From NCBI RefSeq assembly GCF_020640915.1, contig NZ_JADWDC010000006.1:1-64000 (forward strand): a stretch of DNA of 64,000 nucleotides. Reading direction: 5' to 3'. The position numbers and the translations under genes are program-made. This document shows, one piece after another, positions 8,514-17,194 of this stretch. The stretch comes from Waterburya agarophytonicola KI4. GTDB taxonomy: Bacteria; Cyanobacteriota; Cyanobacteriia; Cyanobacteriales; Xenococcaceae. The notes under the pieces were generated by a model. That model was not told where the DNA came from, did no database searches, and worked only from the letters and a program-made list of their open reading frames with translations. Every line of letters begins with the position of its first letter. The first letter of the stretch is position 1.

Positions 8514-9773
8514 TTAACCAAACCAAGGCAAGAGGGAGAGCAAAGAAAAAATAACCGCGCCCAAAATAGCTGCCACAGGAAGGGTTACTACCCAAGCTAA
8601 TATTACTGATTTAATTGTCGACCAACGTACTTTTTGATTGGCAGACATCAACCCAATACCAATTACACTACCCACTAAGGCATGGGAAGTAGAGACGGGC
8701 AAACCAATGCGAGAGGCTAACAAAATAGTCGTGGCGGTAGCAATTTCGGCACAAAAACCCGTACTGGGTACGATGGTAATAATATTTTCGCCTACAGTAG
8801 CAATGACATTTTTTCCTTGTACTGCCAACCCTGCAACTATACCCATACCTCCTAAGACTAAAATCCAAGTAGAAATATCGAGTTCGTTTATCGGTACGGC
8901 ATTGGTATTGATAATATAAACGATCGCAGCAAGGGGAGCGATCGCATTTCCTACATCGTTCGATCCGTGGGCAAAAGCGACAAAACAGGCACTCATCACC
9001 TGAAATTTGCCCATAATCTTTTCTAAAATAGAAGTCTGGATTTTTTGTCGTTGATAAGCTTCTAAACGATTCCAGCCGTATAAAGTAATGCCAATTACGG
9101 CAGTTAAACCAATACCCAAACTAATAGTTTGTTCTGGTAATAACAAATAATTAAACAAGGGTAACTGCACGATAGTCGGCAAAACAATAATGCCAAAGAT
9201 GCTGATTAAAGCCGAACTCAACCAGGGTATCCATTCCTTTAATTGCTCTAGATTATCTTCTCGCTCAAATAACCAATAGCGCAACAAACTATACAAACTC
9301 CCTGCTACGATCGCACTAACCAAAGGAGTTACCACCCAACCCAAACAAATAAAACCAATATTCTTCCAGGCGATCGCTTCTTTACCAATAGCTACCCAAC
9401 TGAAACCCGCGATCGCACCTACCACCGCATGAGACGAAGCCACGGGTAAGCCTTTGCTGGTAGCTATCTGCAACCAGATGCCACAGGAAAGCAATACGGC
9501 AATCATGCCCACCATAAAAGTTTCAGGGCGATCAACAAACAAACTTGGGTTCGCGATTTTTGTCGCCAGGGTAGCAGACACTTGATGACCAAAAATTACT
9601 GCACCAGTAAATTCTAATATCCCTGCAATTACAATTGCTTGAGTTAGGGTAATTGCTTTCGATCCGACAGATGTACCCATAGAATTGGCGACATCGTTTG
9701 CCCCCAAATTCCAGGCGACATACATAGCCAGCAGGGAGATCAATACTAGAGAGAAGATTGTAGTTGTAAACAA
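8514..9773 (-). CDS. pit: Inorganic phosphate transporter, PiT family
   Basis: A 419-residue membrane protein that takes up phosphate by cation symport. The duplicated PiT signature is clear: GANDVANS at 24-31 and AHGSNDVGNAIAP at 268-280, each opening one half of the inverted repeat. Around ten membrane segments flank a short charged loop near 168-182. The start is a TTG at 9773, since the next Met (codon 17) would remove the first helix. No PhoU-like partner gene lies beside it. The stop codon is followed immediately by nine A residues and an in-frame open stretch leading into the 87-residue fragment. Confidence 0.94.
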   Translation of the reverse strand: MFTTTIFSLVLISLLAMYVAWNLGANDVANSMGTSVGSKAITLTQAIVIAGILEFTGAVIFGHQVSATLATKIANPSLFVDRPETFMVGMIAVLLSCGIWLQIATSKGLPVASSHAVVGAIAGFSWVAIGKEAIAWKNIGFICLGWVVTPLVSAIVAGSLYSLLRYWLFEREDNLEQLKEWIPWLSSALISIFGIIVLPTIVQLPLFNYLLLPEQTISLGIGLTAVIGITLYGWNRLEAYQRQKIQTSILEKIMGKFQVMSACFVAFAHGSNDVGNAIAPLAAIVYIINTNAVPINELDISTWILVLGGMGIVAGLAVQGKNVIATVGENIITIVPSTGFCAEIATATTILLASRIGLPVSTSHALVGSVIGIGLMSANQKVRWSTIKSVILAWVVTLPVAAILGAVIFSLLSLLPWFG

Positions 9774-9996
9774 AATTAATTACTGATTAGGGCTTGGAGT
9801 TTTCTGGTGGAATAGCAATAGAAGTACAAGTAAAGTTCGTTAACAAAAAAGCAATCGCCAGAATTCAAATAGCAATACCCACTAGATATTTTTGCTTGAC
9901 TTTCATCTTTATTTTGAAATTCAGTCTGAAAGTAGAGGCTTTTTGTGAGAAAGATTGCGTATCATTAACTATAGTTATAAAACTTTAATAAAATAC

Positions 9997-11445
9997 ATGA
10001 TTGCTAATTCCTTTGAATTCAAAGGCTTTAAAAAATTTATTCAAGAAAAAATTCTATTTGGTAACGAACCGACTCCTGAGTTGTTTGGCATCCTCACAGT
10101 ATATTTTGTTCAAGGAATACTAGGACTTGCTCGTTTGGCAGTCAGTTTTTTCCTTAAAGATGATTTAGGTTTAACCCCTGCTGAAGTTGCAGCACTAACG
10201 GGTATTTCTTCCTTACCCTGGATTATTAAACCATTATTTGGCTTTATATCCGATGGTTTGCCTATTTTTGGCTATCGCCGTCGACCATATCTCATCCTAT
10301 CAGGATTTCTCGGAACTATATCCTGGTTGGCTCTAGCGACTTTAGTCAACAGTGCTTGGACTGCAACATTGGTAATTCTCCTAACTTCTCTTTCTGTTGC
10401 GGTTAGCGATGTAATTGTTGATTCTTTAATCGTGGAAAGAGCTAGAGAAGAATCTCTCTCTCAGTCAGGCTCGCTACAGTCATTATCTTGGGGATGTTCT
10501 GCTTTAGGAGGATTGATTACAGCTTATTTTAGTGGTTTATTATTACAACATTTAAGCAGCAGTCAAGTATTTGAAATTACCGCTACTTTTCCTCTAATTG
10601 TTTCGGCGGTTGCTTGGTTGATTGCCGAGGAAAAAATTGATTCGAGCAATTCCAAATCAAAAATTTCTCCCGTGAAAGGACAAATAAAACAATTATGGGG
10701 TGCGCTAAAACAAAAACAGGTTTGGTTGCCTATTGCCTTTTTATTCGTCTGGCAAGCTACTCCTACGGCTGATTCAGCATTCTTTTTCTTTAGCACCAAT
10801 GAATTAGGATTCGAACCAGAATTTCTCGGCAGAGTTCGTTTAGTAACCAGTTTTGCTTCTTTGATTGGTATCTTTTTATTCCAACGCTATCTTAAAACCG
10901 TTCCTTTTCGTAAAATTCTGGGTTGGAGTACGGTGATTGCAGCAGTCTTAGGAATGACAACTCTACTATTAGTTACTCATGCTAACCGTGCTTTGGGTAT
11001 TGACGATCGCTGGTTTAGCTTGGGCGATAGTTTAATCTTAACTGTTGTCGGACAAATTACCTGGATGCCCGTACTAGTCTTATCCGCTCGTCTATGTCCT
11101 AAAGGGGTCGAAGCAACATTATTTGCCCTATTGATGTCTATTTGGAATCTATCGGGGTTGTTATCCCATGAATTAGGGGCATTGCTCACTTCTTGGCTGG
11201 GGGTAACGGAGAGTAATTTTGATCAGTTGTGGCTGTTGGTAACTATTACCAATCTTTCTACCCTGTTACCTCTACCGTTTTTAAGTTGGCTACCATCAGG
11301 AGATCCTGGTGCAGCAAACACCAATAACTTTGCCCCTGGTGAAGCACCCATACATAGTGCGGGGGGATTGGTTGAATCGAATATCGCCCCTAACTTAGTG
11401 CCAGAATTCGTAGTCAATACAGTTTCTGGAAATAAGCAAGATTAA
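9997..11445 (+). CDS. Folate-biopterin transporter (BT1 family, MFS fold)
   Basis: This 482-residue membrane protein with about twelve segments matches the cyanobacterial and plastid BT1 family, whose Synechocystis and Arabidopsis members carry folates. Visible features are FVQGILGLARLAVSFFLKDD in the first helix region, GISSLPWIIKPLFGFISDG and the cytoplasmic GYRRRPYL loop. I chose the ATG at 9997; an upstream TTG at 9955 is in frame but adds an unlikely leader. The hydrophilic tail after about 435 is Asn/Gly/Pro-rich. The last bases overlap the convergent regulator gene by four (11442-11445), so both stop codons share sequence. The substrate is inferred from the family. Confidence 0.88.
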   Translation: MIANSFEFKGFKKFIQEKILFGNEPTPELFGILTVYFVQGILGLARLAVSFFLKDDLGLTPAEVAALTGISSLPWIIKPLFGFISDGLPIFGYRRRPYLILSGFLGTISWLALATLVNSAWTATLVILLTSLSVAVSDVIVDSLIVERAREESLSQSGSLQSLSWGCSALGGLITAYFSGLLLQHLSSSQVFEITATFPLIVSAVAWLIAEEKIDSSNSKSKISPVKGQIKQLWGALKQKQVWLPIAFLFVWQATPTADSAFFFFSTNELGFEPEFLGRVRLVTSFASLIGIFLFQRYLKTVPFRKILGWSTVIAAVLGMTTLLLVTHANRALGIDDRWFSLGDSLILTVVGQITWMPVLVLSARLCPKGVEATLFALLMSIWNLSGLLSHELGALLTSWLGVTESNFDQLWLLVTITNLSTLLPLPFLSWLPSGDPGAANTNNFAPGEAPIHSAGGLVESNIAPNLVPEFVVNTVSGNKQD

Positions 11446-13325
11446 ATTGTTTTGAGATCGTGAATATTGTCAGTGGACCAAAGTAAAAACTTTTCGACTG
11501 ATTCTGGTTTTAACAATTTAGAAATAAAATAACCTTGTCCACGATCGCATCCTAAATTTTTGAGTAAATTGAGCTGATAGCTATTTTCTATACCCGTAGC
11601 AGAGACCAACATATTCATCTGATGAGCAATATTAATTATCTGCTCTAGTAAGAGGGTGGCATATTTTTCATTTTCCAGATTGAGGTTGGCTTGAGCAATA
11701 TTGGCAATAACCGAACGATCTATTTTGATTTCATCAAAAGGAAACTGGTGCAAACAAGTTAGGGAAGAATAACCAGAACCAAAATTATCCAAACACAGTC
11801 TAATTTGGCGTTTTTTAAGCTGTTGTAAAACCTGTAGAGTCATTTTAGGGTTTTCTAGGGCAACTGTTTCAGAAATATCAAATTTAATATGTCGTCCTTG
11901 AATTTTGATTTTCCGTAGAATCATATCTACTTTGGGAATCAAACTCTGATGAAAAAGCTGTTTAGCTGATAAATTAATACAAATGCTCAAATCATTCCAA
12001 TCTTGGTGATTCTGATGCCACTTTTGGAGATCCTGGCATGCTTGTTTTAAAACTAAATTACCGATGGCATTCATTAAGCCCATTGCTTCGGCTCGATCGA
12101 TAAAATCCACAGGTAAAACTATACCTTTTTTGGGACTGTGCCAACGAACTAACGCCTCTAACTCCACTGCACTATGGTCTTTTAAAGAAATACTCGGCAA
12201 ATAATGATTGACAAATTCCTGACGCTTTATTGCTTGTTTTAAAGCAATTTCGTGTTTTGACGACTCCACATCTTCTTGGAGTTGAATATACATATCTGGT
12301 TGAAATACCAATATACGATCGCCATCTTGTTCTTTGGCTTGTTGCATGGCAATATCGGCATCATTAAATAGACGATCGGGATCTCGATAGTCTTGATTGC
12401 CAATCACAATTCCTGCATTGATATTGACTAAAATTTTACATTGTTTAATTATTAAAGGCTGGTTAAACTTCTCTTGAATTGCTCTAACCATAGCAACAAC
12501 ATCTTTAACATCAGAAATAGAATCGAGAAAGATACCAAACTCTTCTCCTTCCAAGCGACTGAGTAAAGCAGTTTCGGGCAAGCAAGAGTCTATTGTATGG
12601 GCAATTGCCATCAGAAGTTGATTACTATCAATATGGCTTAAGGTTCGTTTGATATTTCTAAAGCGATCGCACTCTAAGAGAATTACGGCAAAAAAGTAAC
12701 TGGGTATTACCTCTGTATCTCTTAAAGCCTTTTTAAGCCGACTAATAAACGAATTGCGGTTAGCATATCCCGTAATAGGATCGTTGAGAGCCATTTTGAG
12801 CAGTCTGTCTTGAGCTTGTTGACGACGGTTAATCTCGTCTTTCAATTGCTGATTGCTTTTTTCTAAGTCAGCAGTACGCTCTTGTACCTTTTGTTCTAGC
12901 TGATTATTCAGCTCGACTATTTGACGTTTACTTTTGGCGATCGCTATTTGATTGGCAACTCGGACTACAACTTCCTTGATTTCAAAAGGCTTGTTGATAT
13001 AGTCGATGCCCCCAACTTTAAAAGCTTTTTTCTTATCAGTAAAGTTATTTAAAGCACTGATAAAAATAACGGGAATTTCTTTGGTCAGCGCGTCCGCTTT
13101 TAGTTGTTGGCAAACTTCATATCCATCCATTTCTGGCATCTGAATATCTAACAAGATCAATTCAGCCCATTGCGATTGAGCAACTTCAATTGCCTCTGCA
13201 CCATTGTCAACACACTGAGTCTGATACCCCCTTTTTTTGAGAATAGCAGCCAGTAGATCCAGATTATCTGGAGTATCATCAACAATGAGAATATTTCCCT
13301 GGGATTTTTCCACTTGAGTATTCAA
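11442..13325 (-). CDS. Response regulator with degenerate GGDEF and EAL domains
   Basis: A 627-residue cytoplasmic protein of the c-di-GMP family. Order: receiver domain (10-125, phospho-acceptor Asp60, conserved Lys112), coiled coil (about 135-175), GGDEF-type domain (about 180-340) and EAL domain (about 350-610). The GGDEF motif reads EGEEF (259-263), so cyclase activity is doubtful. The EAL motif (390-392), Asn451, Glu486 and Lys534 are kept. However the second Asp of DDFG is Asn514, and the Glu of the AEGVE motif is Thr577; both are metal or catalytic positions in active phosphodiesterases. It may therefore act as a phospho-controlled c-di-GMP sensor or scaffold rather than an enzyme. The start is a TTG at 13325, with a GTG four codons later also possible. 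No histidine kinase is adjacent. Confidence 0.9.
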   Translation of the reverse strand: MNTQVEKSQGNILIVDDTPDNLDLLAAILKKRGYQTQCVDNGAEAIEVAQSQWAELILLDIQMPEMDGYEVCQQLKADALTKEIPVIFISALNNFTDKKKAFKVGGIDYINKPFEIKEVVVRVANQIAIAKSKRQIVELNNQLEQKVQERTADLEKSNQQLKDEINRRQQAQDRLLKMALNDPITGYANRNSFISRLKKALRDTEVIPSYFFAVILLECDRFRNIKRTLSHIDSNQLLMAIAHTIDSCLPETALLSRLEGEEFGIFLDSISDVKDVVAMVRAIQEKFNQPLIIKQCKILVNINAGIVIGNQDYRDPDRLFNDADIAMQQAKEQDGDRILVFQPDMYIQLQEDVESSKHEIALKQAIKRQEFVNHYLPSISLKDHSAVELEALVRWHSPKKGIVLPVDFIDRAEAMGLMNAIGNLVLKQACQDLQKWHQNHQDWNDLSICINLSAKQLFHQSLIPKVDMILRKIKIQGRHIKFDISETVALENPKMTLQVLQQLKKRQIRLCLDNFGSGYSSLTCLHQFPFDEIKIDRSVIANIAQANLNLENEKYATLLLEQIINIAHQMNMLVSATGIENSYQLNLLKNLGCDRGQGYFISKLLKPESVEKFLLWSTDNIHDLKTI

Positions 13326-13387
13326 AAAACCAAATTCTAAAAACTTATATCTATAGGTTTATAGTTCCCAAAACTAGGAAATTGGTA

Positions 13388-13624
13388 TCAAAGTTGAGTA
13401 TTTAATTCGTCTTTTTGAGCCTCTAAGTATTCAGCAAAAGCTTTGGGGTAAATAATCAAAAAGTAAATCCACCACAAGGCAATAGCCCCAGCTACACCAA
13501 TAGTAATCCAGGTTGTATGCAAAACCAGCCAGCTTGCAAAAGTAATGCTCGCTCCTGTTAAGATAATCGACCAAGGTTGACACCAGGAGGGTTTATAATC
13601 CCAGATATTTGTAGATTCATTCAT
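13388..13624 (-). CDS. Small two-helix membrane protein (DUF6737-like)
   Basis: A 78-residue protein opening with IWDYKPSWCQPWSI, a phrase I associate with a small conserved cyanobacterial family (DUF6737), followed by two membrane segments (about 18-40 and 43-62) and a charged C-terminal tail. No catalytic residues are apparent and the function is unknown. It starts 10 bp downstream of the murJ stop codon, so co-transcription with murJ is likely. The family name is from memory and should be taken as tentative; that it is a real gene is better supported by the membrane layout and spacing. Confidence 0.7.
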   Translation of the reverse strand: MNESTNIWDYKPSWCQPWSIILTGASITFASWLVLHTTWITIGVAGAIALWWIYFLIIYPKAFAEYLEAQKDELNTQL

Positions 13625-13634
13625 GATTTTTTCT

Positions 13635-15242
13635 TTATCTACCTAATTTTTGCTTAATTCTGCCCGTTAGCATATCTAATTCTGGCAATTTTAGCTGCAT
13701 GGCTACTAAACCAAAGATAATAATTGCTATGGCACTAGATATACTCAATTCAATTAACAGCAATAGTAAATTACTATTTCCCATGGTATTTTCTAGACCT
13801 TGACTGACACCATAACTAGCTAATCCCGATAATATTGTCGCGATAACTAAACCCCCAATACCTTTGCTCCACTGCACCAAAGGTAAACCATTGAGACGAC
13901 GGTGCAAAATCCAAATAAAGACTGATGTAGAAACAATATTCACGCCGATAGTTGCTGCTAGTAACCCTGGCGCGCCAAAATTGAAAACTTCAATTAAGAC
14001 ATAATCTAAAGCTGCATTCAACAAAATATTAACGATGCTGACTTTGAAAGGTGTTTTGCCATCTCCCAAGGCATAAAATACTCGAACTAAGATATCTCTA
14101 GAAATATAGAAAATCATGCCAAATCCATAAACTACCAGCAGAGAAGCTACGAATTGAGAATCTTCTATGGTAAATTGTCCCCGCTCGAATGCCAATTTAA
14201 CAATAGGTAAAGCCAAAGACATAAAAATTGCGGTTAGAGGAAATAGACTTAACGCACCCAAAAATAGTCCCTGACGAATTTTGACTTTTAATTCTCGCCA
14301 GTTTTCAGGGGCCGCCAAACGAGAAAATACAGGTAAAAATGGGACTAAAATTATGTTGGAAATCAATCCTACGGGAGTCAACATGATAAAATTAGCGGTG
14401 GTGATGGCAAAAGCAGCCCCCGCGATACCAGAGACAAATAATAAATCTACAGTCAGATTGACATAAGACATTCCCGAAGAAATTACCGCAGGGGTCATAA
14501 TTCTAAAGACATCCATCACTCCTGGGATACGCCAATCAAAGCGCAAGCGTAGAGTTCCCATTCCTGCTTTCCACTGCACAATTAATTGCGCCAACCACTG
14601 TAAAACTGCTCCTCCTAGAGTACCCCCCGCTAAAACAATTGCCCCAATCTGAAAATACTCAGGAGAGCCTAATTGCTCCCCAAATTTCCATAAAATACAG
14701 ACTACGCCAAAGGTAAGAGTGACGCTAGATAATAGGGGACTAATACTGGGAAGTAAATAACTATCTACCGCGCTTAAAGTGCCAAACCCTATTCCAATCA
14801 AACCTGCTAGCAAGGCTAAAGGGGCCATGATTCGCAATTGCAATACGGCTAATTCTTTTGTCTCGATCGATAGTTGCGCTCCCGACAGATCGATAATTGT
14901 TGGAGCAAAGATAATAATTGTTACGGTAACTAGGGACAAAACGAGGCTGACTAGAGTTGTAACTGTTTCGACAATGGGTGCAGCTTCGGCTCGATCTTTT
15001 TTGGCTAACACGCTCACCAAAGCACTGTGAAAAGGGCCATTTATTCCCCCTAACATGACTAAGAAAAAGCTAGGAAGAATATTATAGGCATAGGTGTAAG
15101 CATTTGTTACCGCACTAATGCCAAAAGCGGTGGCGATTACTTGCTGACGAATCAAACCAAACAGCTTACTTACTAATGTTGCGATCGCGACAATTTTGGC
15201 GATACTACCTACCGATGGAGATGTTTTTTTATTTGCAGTCAC
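13635..15242 (-). CDS. murJ: Lipid II flippase MurJ (MviN)
   Basis: A 535-residue polytopic protein (about 14 membrane segments) of the MurJ/MviN family, which moves lipid-linked peptidoglycan precursor across the plasma membrane. Family features include the N-terminal SKLFGLIRQQVIATAFG stretch, the YNILPSFFLVMLGG segment and the ISRDILVRVFYALGDGKTP loop near 385-405. Length matches the family. Translation begins at a GTG (15242), in a frame with no better start. A small membrane gene follows 10 bp downstream. Other envelope genes in this window are mltA, an LCP protein and a RodZ-like gene, but they are not in one operon. Confidence 0.95.
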   Translation of the reverse strand: MTANKKTSPSVGSIAKIVAIATLVSKLFGLIRQQVIATAFGISAVTNAYTYAYNILPSFFLVMLGGINGPFHSALVSVLAKKDRAEAAPIVETVTTLVSLVLSLVTVTIIIFAPTIIDLSGAQLSIETKELAVLQLRIMAPLALLAGLIGIGFGTLSAVDSYLLPSISPLLSSVTLTFGVVCILWKFGEQLGSPEYFQIGAIVLAGGTLGGAVLQWLAQLIVQWKAGMGTLRLRFDWRIPGVMDVFRIMTPAVISSGMSYVNLTVDLLFVSGIAGAAFAITTANFIMLTPVGLISNIILVPFLPVFSRLAAPENWRELKVKIRQGLFLGALSLFPLTAIFMSLALPIVKLAFERGQFTIEDSQFVASLLVVYGFGMIFYISRDILVRVFYALGDGKTPFKVSIVNILLNAALDYVLIEVFNFGAPGLLAATIGVNIVSTSVFIWILHRRLNGLPLVQWSKGIGGLVIATILSGLASYGVSQGLENTMGNSNLLLLLIELSISSAIAIIIFGLVAMQLKLPELDMLTGRIKQKLGR

Positions 15243-15326
15243 AATATACAGATATTAGGAACGGAGTTCGATATATTATACGGTTGTGGGCATAAGCTTA
15301 TTTTTTGTAGTCTCTAAAATCTCCTC

Positions 15327-16616
15327 ATGAGTAAATTAGAACATTCTTATCTTGAATTAATTGACGTTATCTTAAACAACCCCCGAGAGCAAGAAATCAA
15401 TATTCTCAACGCTAATAAAAAATTAGTTAATCAAGAGTTTATTAGTTGCTTGATGTCTGTGGGGGAAAAGTTAAGAAGATCGGGAGAACTTGCTCCTGCG
15501 GAGCGTTTGATTAACTTGGCAGAAAAGCTACTACAGCTACAAAAAACTAATACCTCTAATACTCGACGCAAAGAATATTTCGAGTTTTTAATGAATTTGT
15601 TGCAGCAAATATCTAATAAAGTAGAACCCAGCAAGATCTATGACTTTATTCGGCAAAATCAAGACAAATTAGACCAAAATTTGACTAATATTCTCAAATA
15701 TTGGGCAAATGAAACTATTTTATCCGTAGATTCTCAACAGCAAAGAGCGATCGCCAACGATCTGGTCAATTTTGGAAATCTGATTGTTAGTTATCCCGCA
15801 GGAGATAAATCTAACAACGTTGAAATGGCCATTGTCAGCTATGGAGCAGCTTTGCAAGCTTATAAGCCGATTAATTTTCCTAAAGATTGGGCGATGATTC
15901 AGTCTAATTTGGGCAATGCCTATCGCGATCGCGTTTTGGGTAGTCGTCAAGAAAATATCCAAACGTCTATTGCTACCTACCATCTAGCTTTAGAAGTAAT
16001 TACTCAAGAGAAATATCCCTACTTGTGGGGCAATACTCAGCGCAATTTGGGTATCGCTTATACTTACAGGATAGAGGGCGATCGCGCTAAAAATATCGAA
16101 CAAGCTATTATTTGTTACAATCGCGCTTTATCCGTCCATACTTTAGAAGACTATCCTAATGACTGGGCAGCAAGTCAGAATAACCTGGGAGATATTTATC
16201 CCAACCGCTTGGTAGGAGATAAAGCAGAAAACATCGAAACGGCGATCGATCGTCTTGAATTGGCTTTAGAAGTATTTACCTTGAGTAATAACCCCCATCG
16301 TTGGGCGATGTTGCAGAATAATTTAGGCAACGCTTTCCAATCTCGCATTAATGGCGATAAAAGCAGCAATATCGAACGCTCTATCTCCCACTATCAAAAT
16401 GCTCTATCGATTCATACTTTGGAAAAATTTCCTTATAACTGGGCAATGCTCAACAATAATTTAGGTGGTGCTTATCGTCATCGAGTCAAAGGAGAAAAAG
16501 CAGCTAATAAACGTCAGGCGATCGCTTTTTTGAATAAAGCTTTATTGGTTTATACCCAGGATAAATTTCCCCGTCAATGGTCGGAAATTCAACATAACAT
16601 TAGGAATATTGGTTGA
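15327..16616 (+). CDS. Tetratricopeptide-repeat protein
   Basis: A 429-residue soluble protein. From about residue 165 to the end it consists of roughly five 50-residue repeats with the pattern W-x-x-x-Q-x-N-L-G-x-A-[YF]-x-x-R-x-x-G-[DE]-[RK]-x-x-N-I-E-x-[AS]-I. This is the extended TPR type common in cyanobacteria, often fused there to CHAT protease domains. No such domain is present here. The N-terminal 160 residues are helical without clear repeats. A scaffold role in protein-protein contacts is the family expectation; no partner can be read from the context. It lies divergent from murJ and convergent with the pentapeptide gene. Confidence 0.88.
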   Translation: MSKLEHSYLELIDVILNNPREQEINILNANKKLVNQEFISCLMSVGEKLRRSGELAPAERLINLAEKLLQLQKTNTSNTRRKEYFEFLMNLLQQISNKVEPSKIYDFIRQNQDKLDQNLTNILKYWANETILSVDSQQQRAIANDLVNFGNLIVSYPAGDKSNNVEMAIVSYGAALQAYKPINFPKDWAMIQSNLGNAYRDRVLGSRQENIQTSIATYHLALEVITQEKYPYLWGNTQRNLGIAYTYRIEGDRAKNIEQAIICYNRALSVHTLEDYPNDWAASQNNLGDIYPNRLVGDKAENIETAIDRLELALEVFTLSNNPHRWAMLQNNLGNAFQSRINGDKSSNIERSISHYQNALSIHTLEKFPYNWAMLNNNLGGAYRHRVKGEKAANKRQAIAFLNKALLVYTQDKFPRQWSEIQHNIRNIG

Positions 16617-16639
16617 TTGTCATTTGTCACTGATTATTT

Positions 16640-17155
16640 TTAATCTCGACATCCCAAACTATATCTAGTCTCAACTCCCGTTACGGGATTAGTACCTTCG
16701 GCTCTTTTGCACATCTGATATATTTGATAGCGATCTAGAATAGCATCGGTAAAGTCTGCACCTGTAATGGTTGCTCCTTCAAAAATCGTGCTAGTTGCTA
16801 CTGCATCGCGAAAAATTGCGTTAGTCAAATCGGAATTTTCAAAAGATACTCGATCCATCAACGAGCTAGTAAAATTGGCATCTTTGAGATTGGTTTTGAT
16901 AAAAATTCCCTTAGTTAAAATCGAATTACTAACATCTGAACCTTCAAAATTAGAGCCTCTAGCATCTGCAGCAGCAAAGACACCACCAACTAAATTTTTA
17001 TGAGAAAAGTCTTGTTCGCGAATTTCACTATAAGTATAGTTAACCGCACTTTCTTGAGCGATCGCAACACGAGCATCGAGCAAAACCGCGATCGAGGCGA
17101 GGGTAATAACAACTAGGATATTGAATAAACGCCGTTTAAATTTAGATAAAATCAC
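16640..17155 (-). CDS. Exported pentapeptide-repeat protein, probably lumenal or periplasmic
   Basis: A 171-residue protein with a signal peptide (1-33, ending Ala-Ile-Ala before Gln-Glu). Pentapeptide A[D/N]LxX-type repeats span about 45-145 (for example ANFTSS, SDLTNAIF, ADFTDAIL), folding as a right-handed beta helix. Two cysteines (in QMCKRA and SLGCRD) near the C-terminus could form a disulfide. The layout resembles the TL15/TL17 thylakoid-lumen pentapeptide proteins of cyanobacteria and plants, whose function is poorly defined. The start is a GTG at 17155 with no clear ribosome site. Confidence 0.85.
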   Translation of the reverse strand: MILSKFKRRLFNILVVITLASIAVLLDARVAIAQESAVNYTYSEIREQDFSHKNLVGGVFAAADARGSNFEGSDVSNSILTKGIFIKTNLKDANFTSSLMDRVSFENSDLTNAIFRDAVATSTIFEGATITGADFTDAILDRYQIYQMCKRAEGTNPVTGVETRYSLGCRD

Positions 17156-17194
17156 AATACTAAAAATAATTTAATTATGTTGTCTGAGAAAAAG

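Noticed and set aside
9794-9988. 64-codon frame between the phosphate permease and BT1 genes
   Set aside because: Low-complexity composition, no ribosome site, overlaps the leader of the BT1 gene and resembles no protein.
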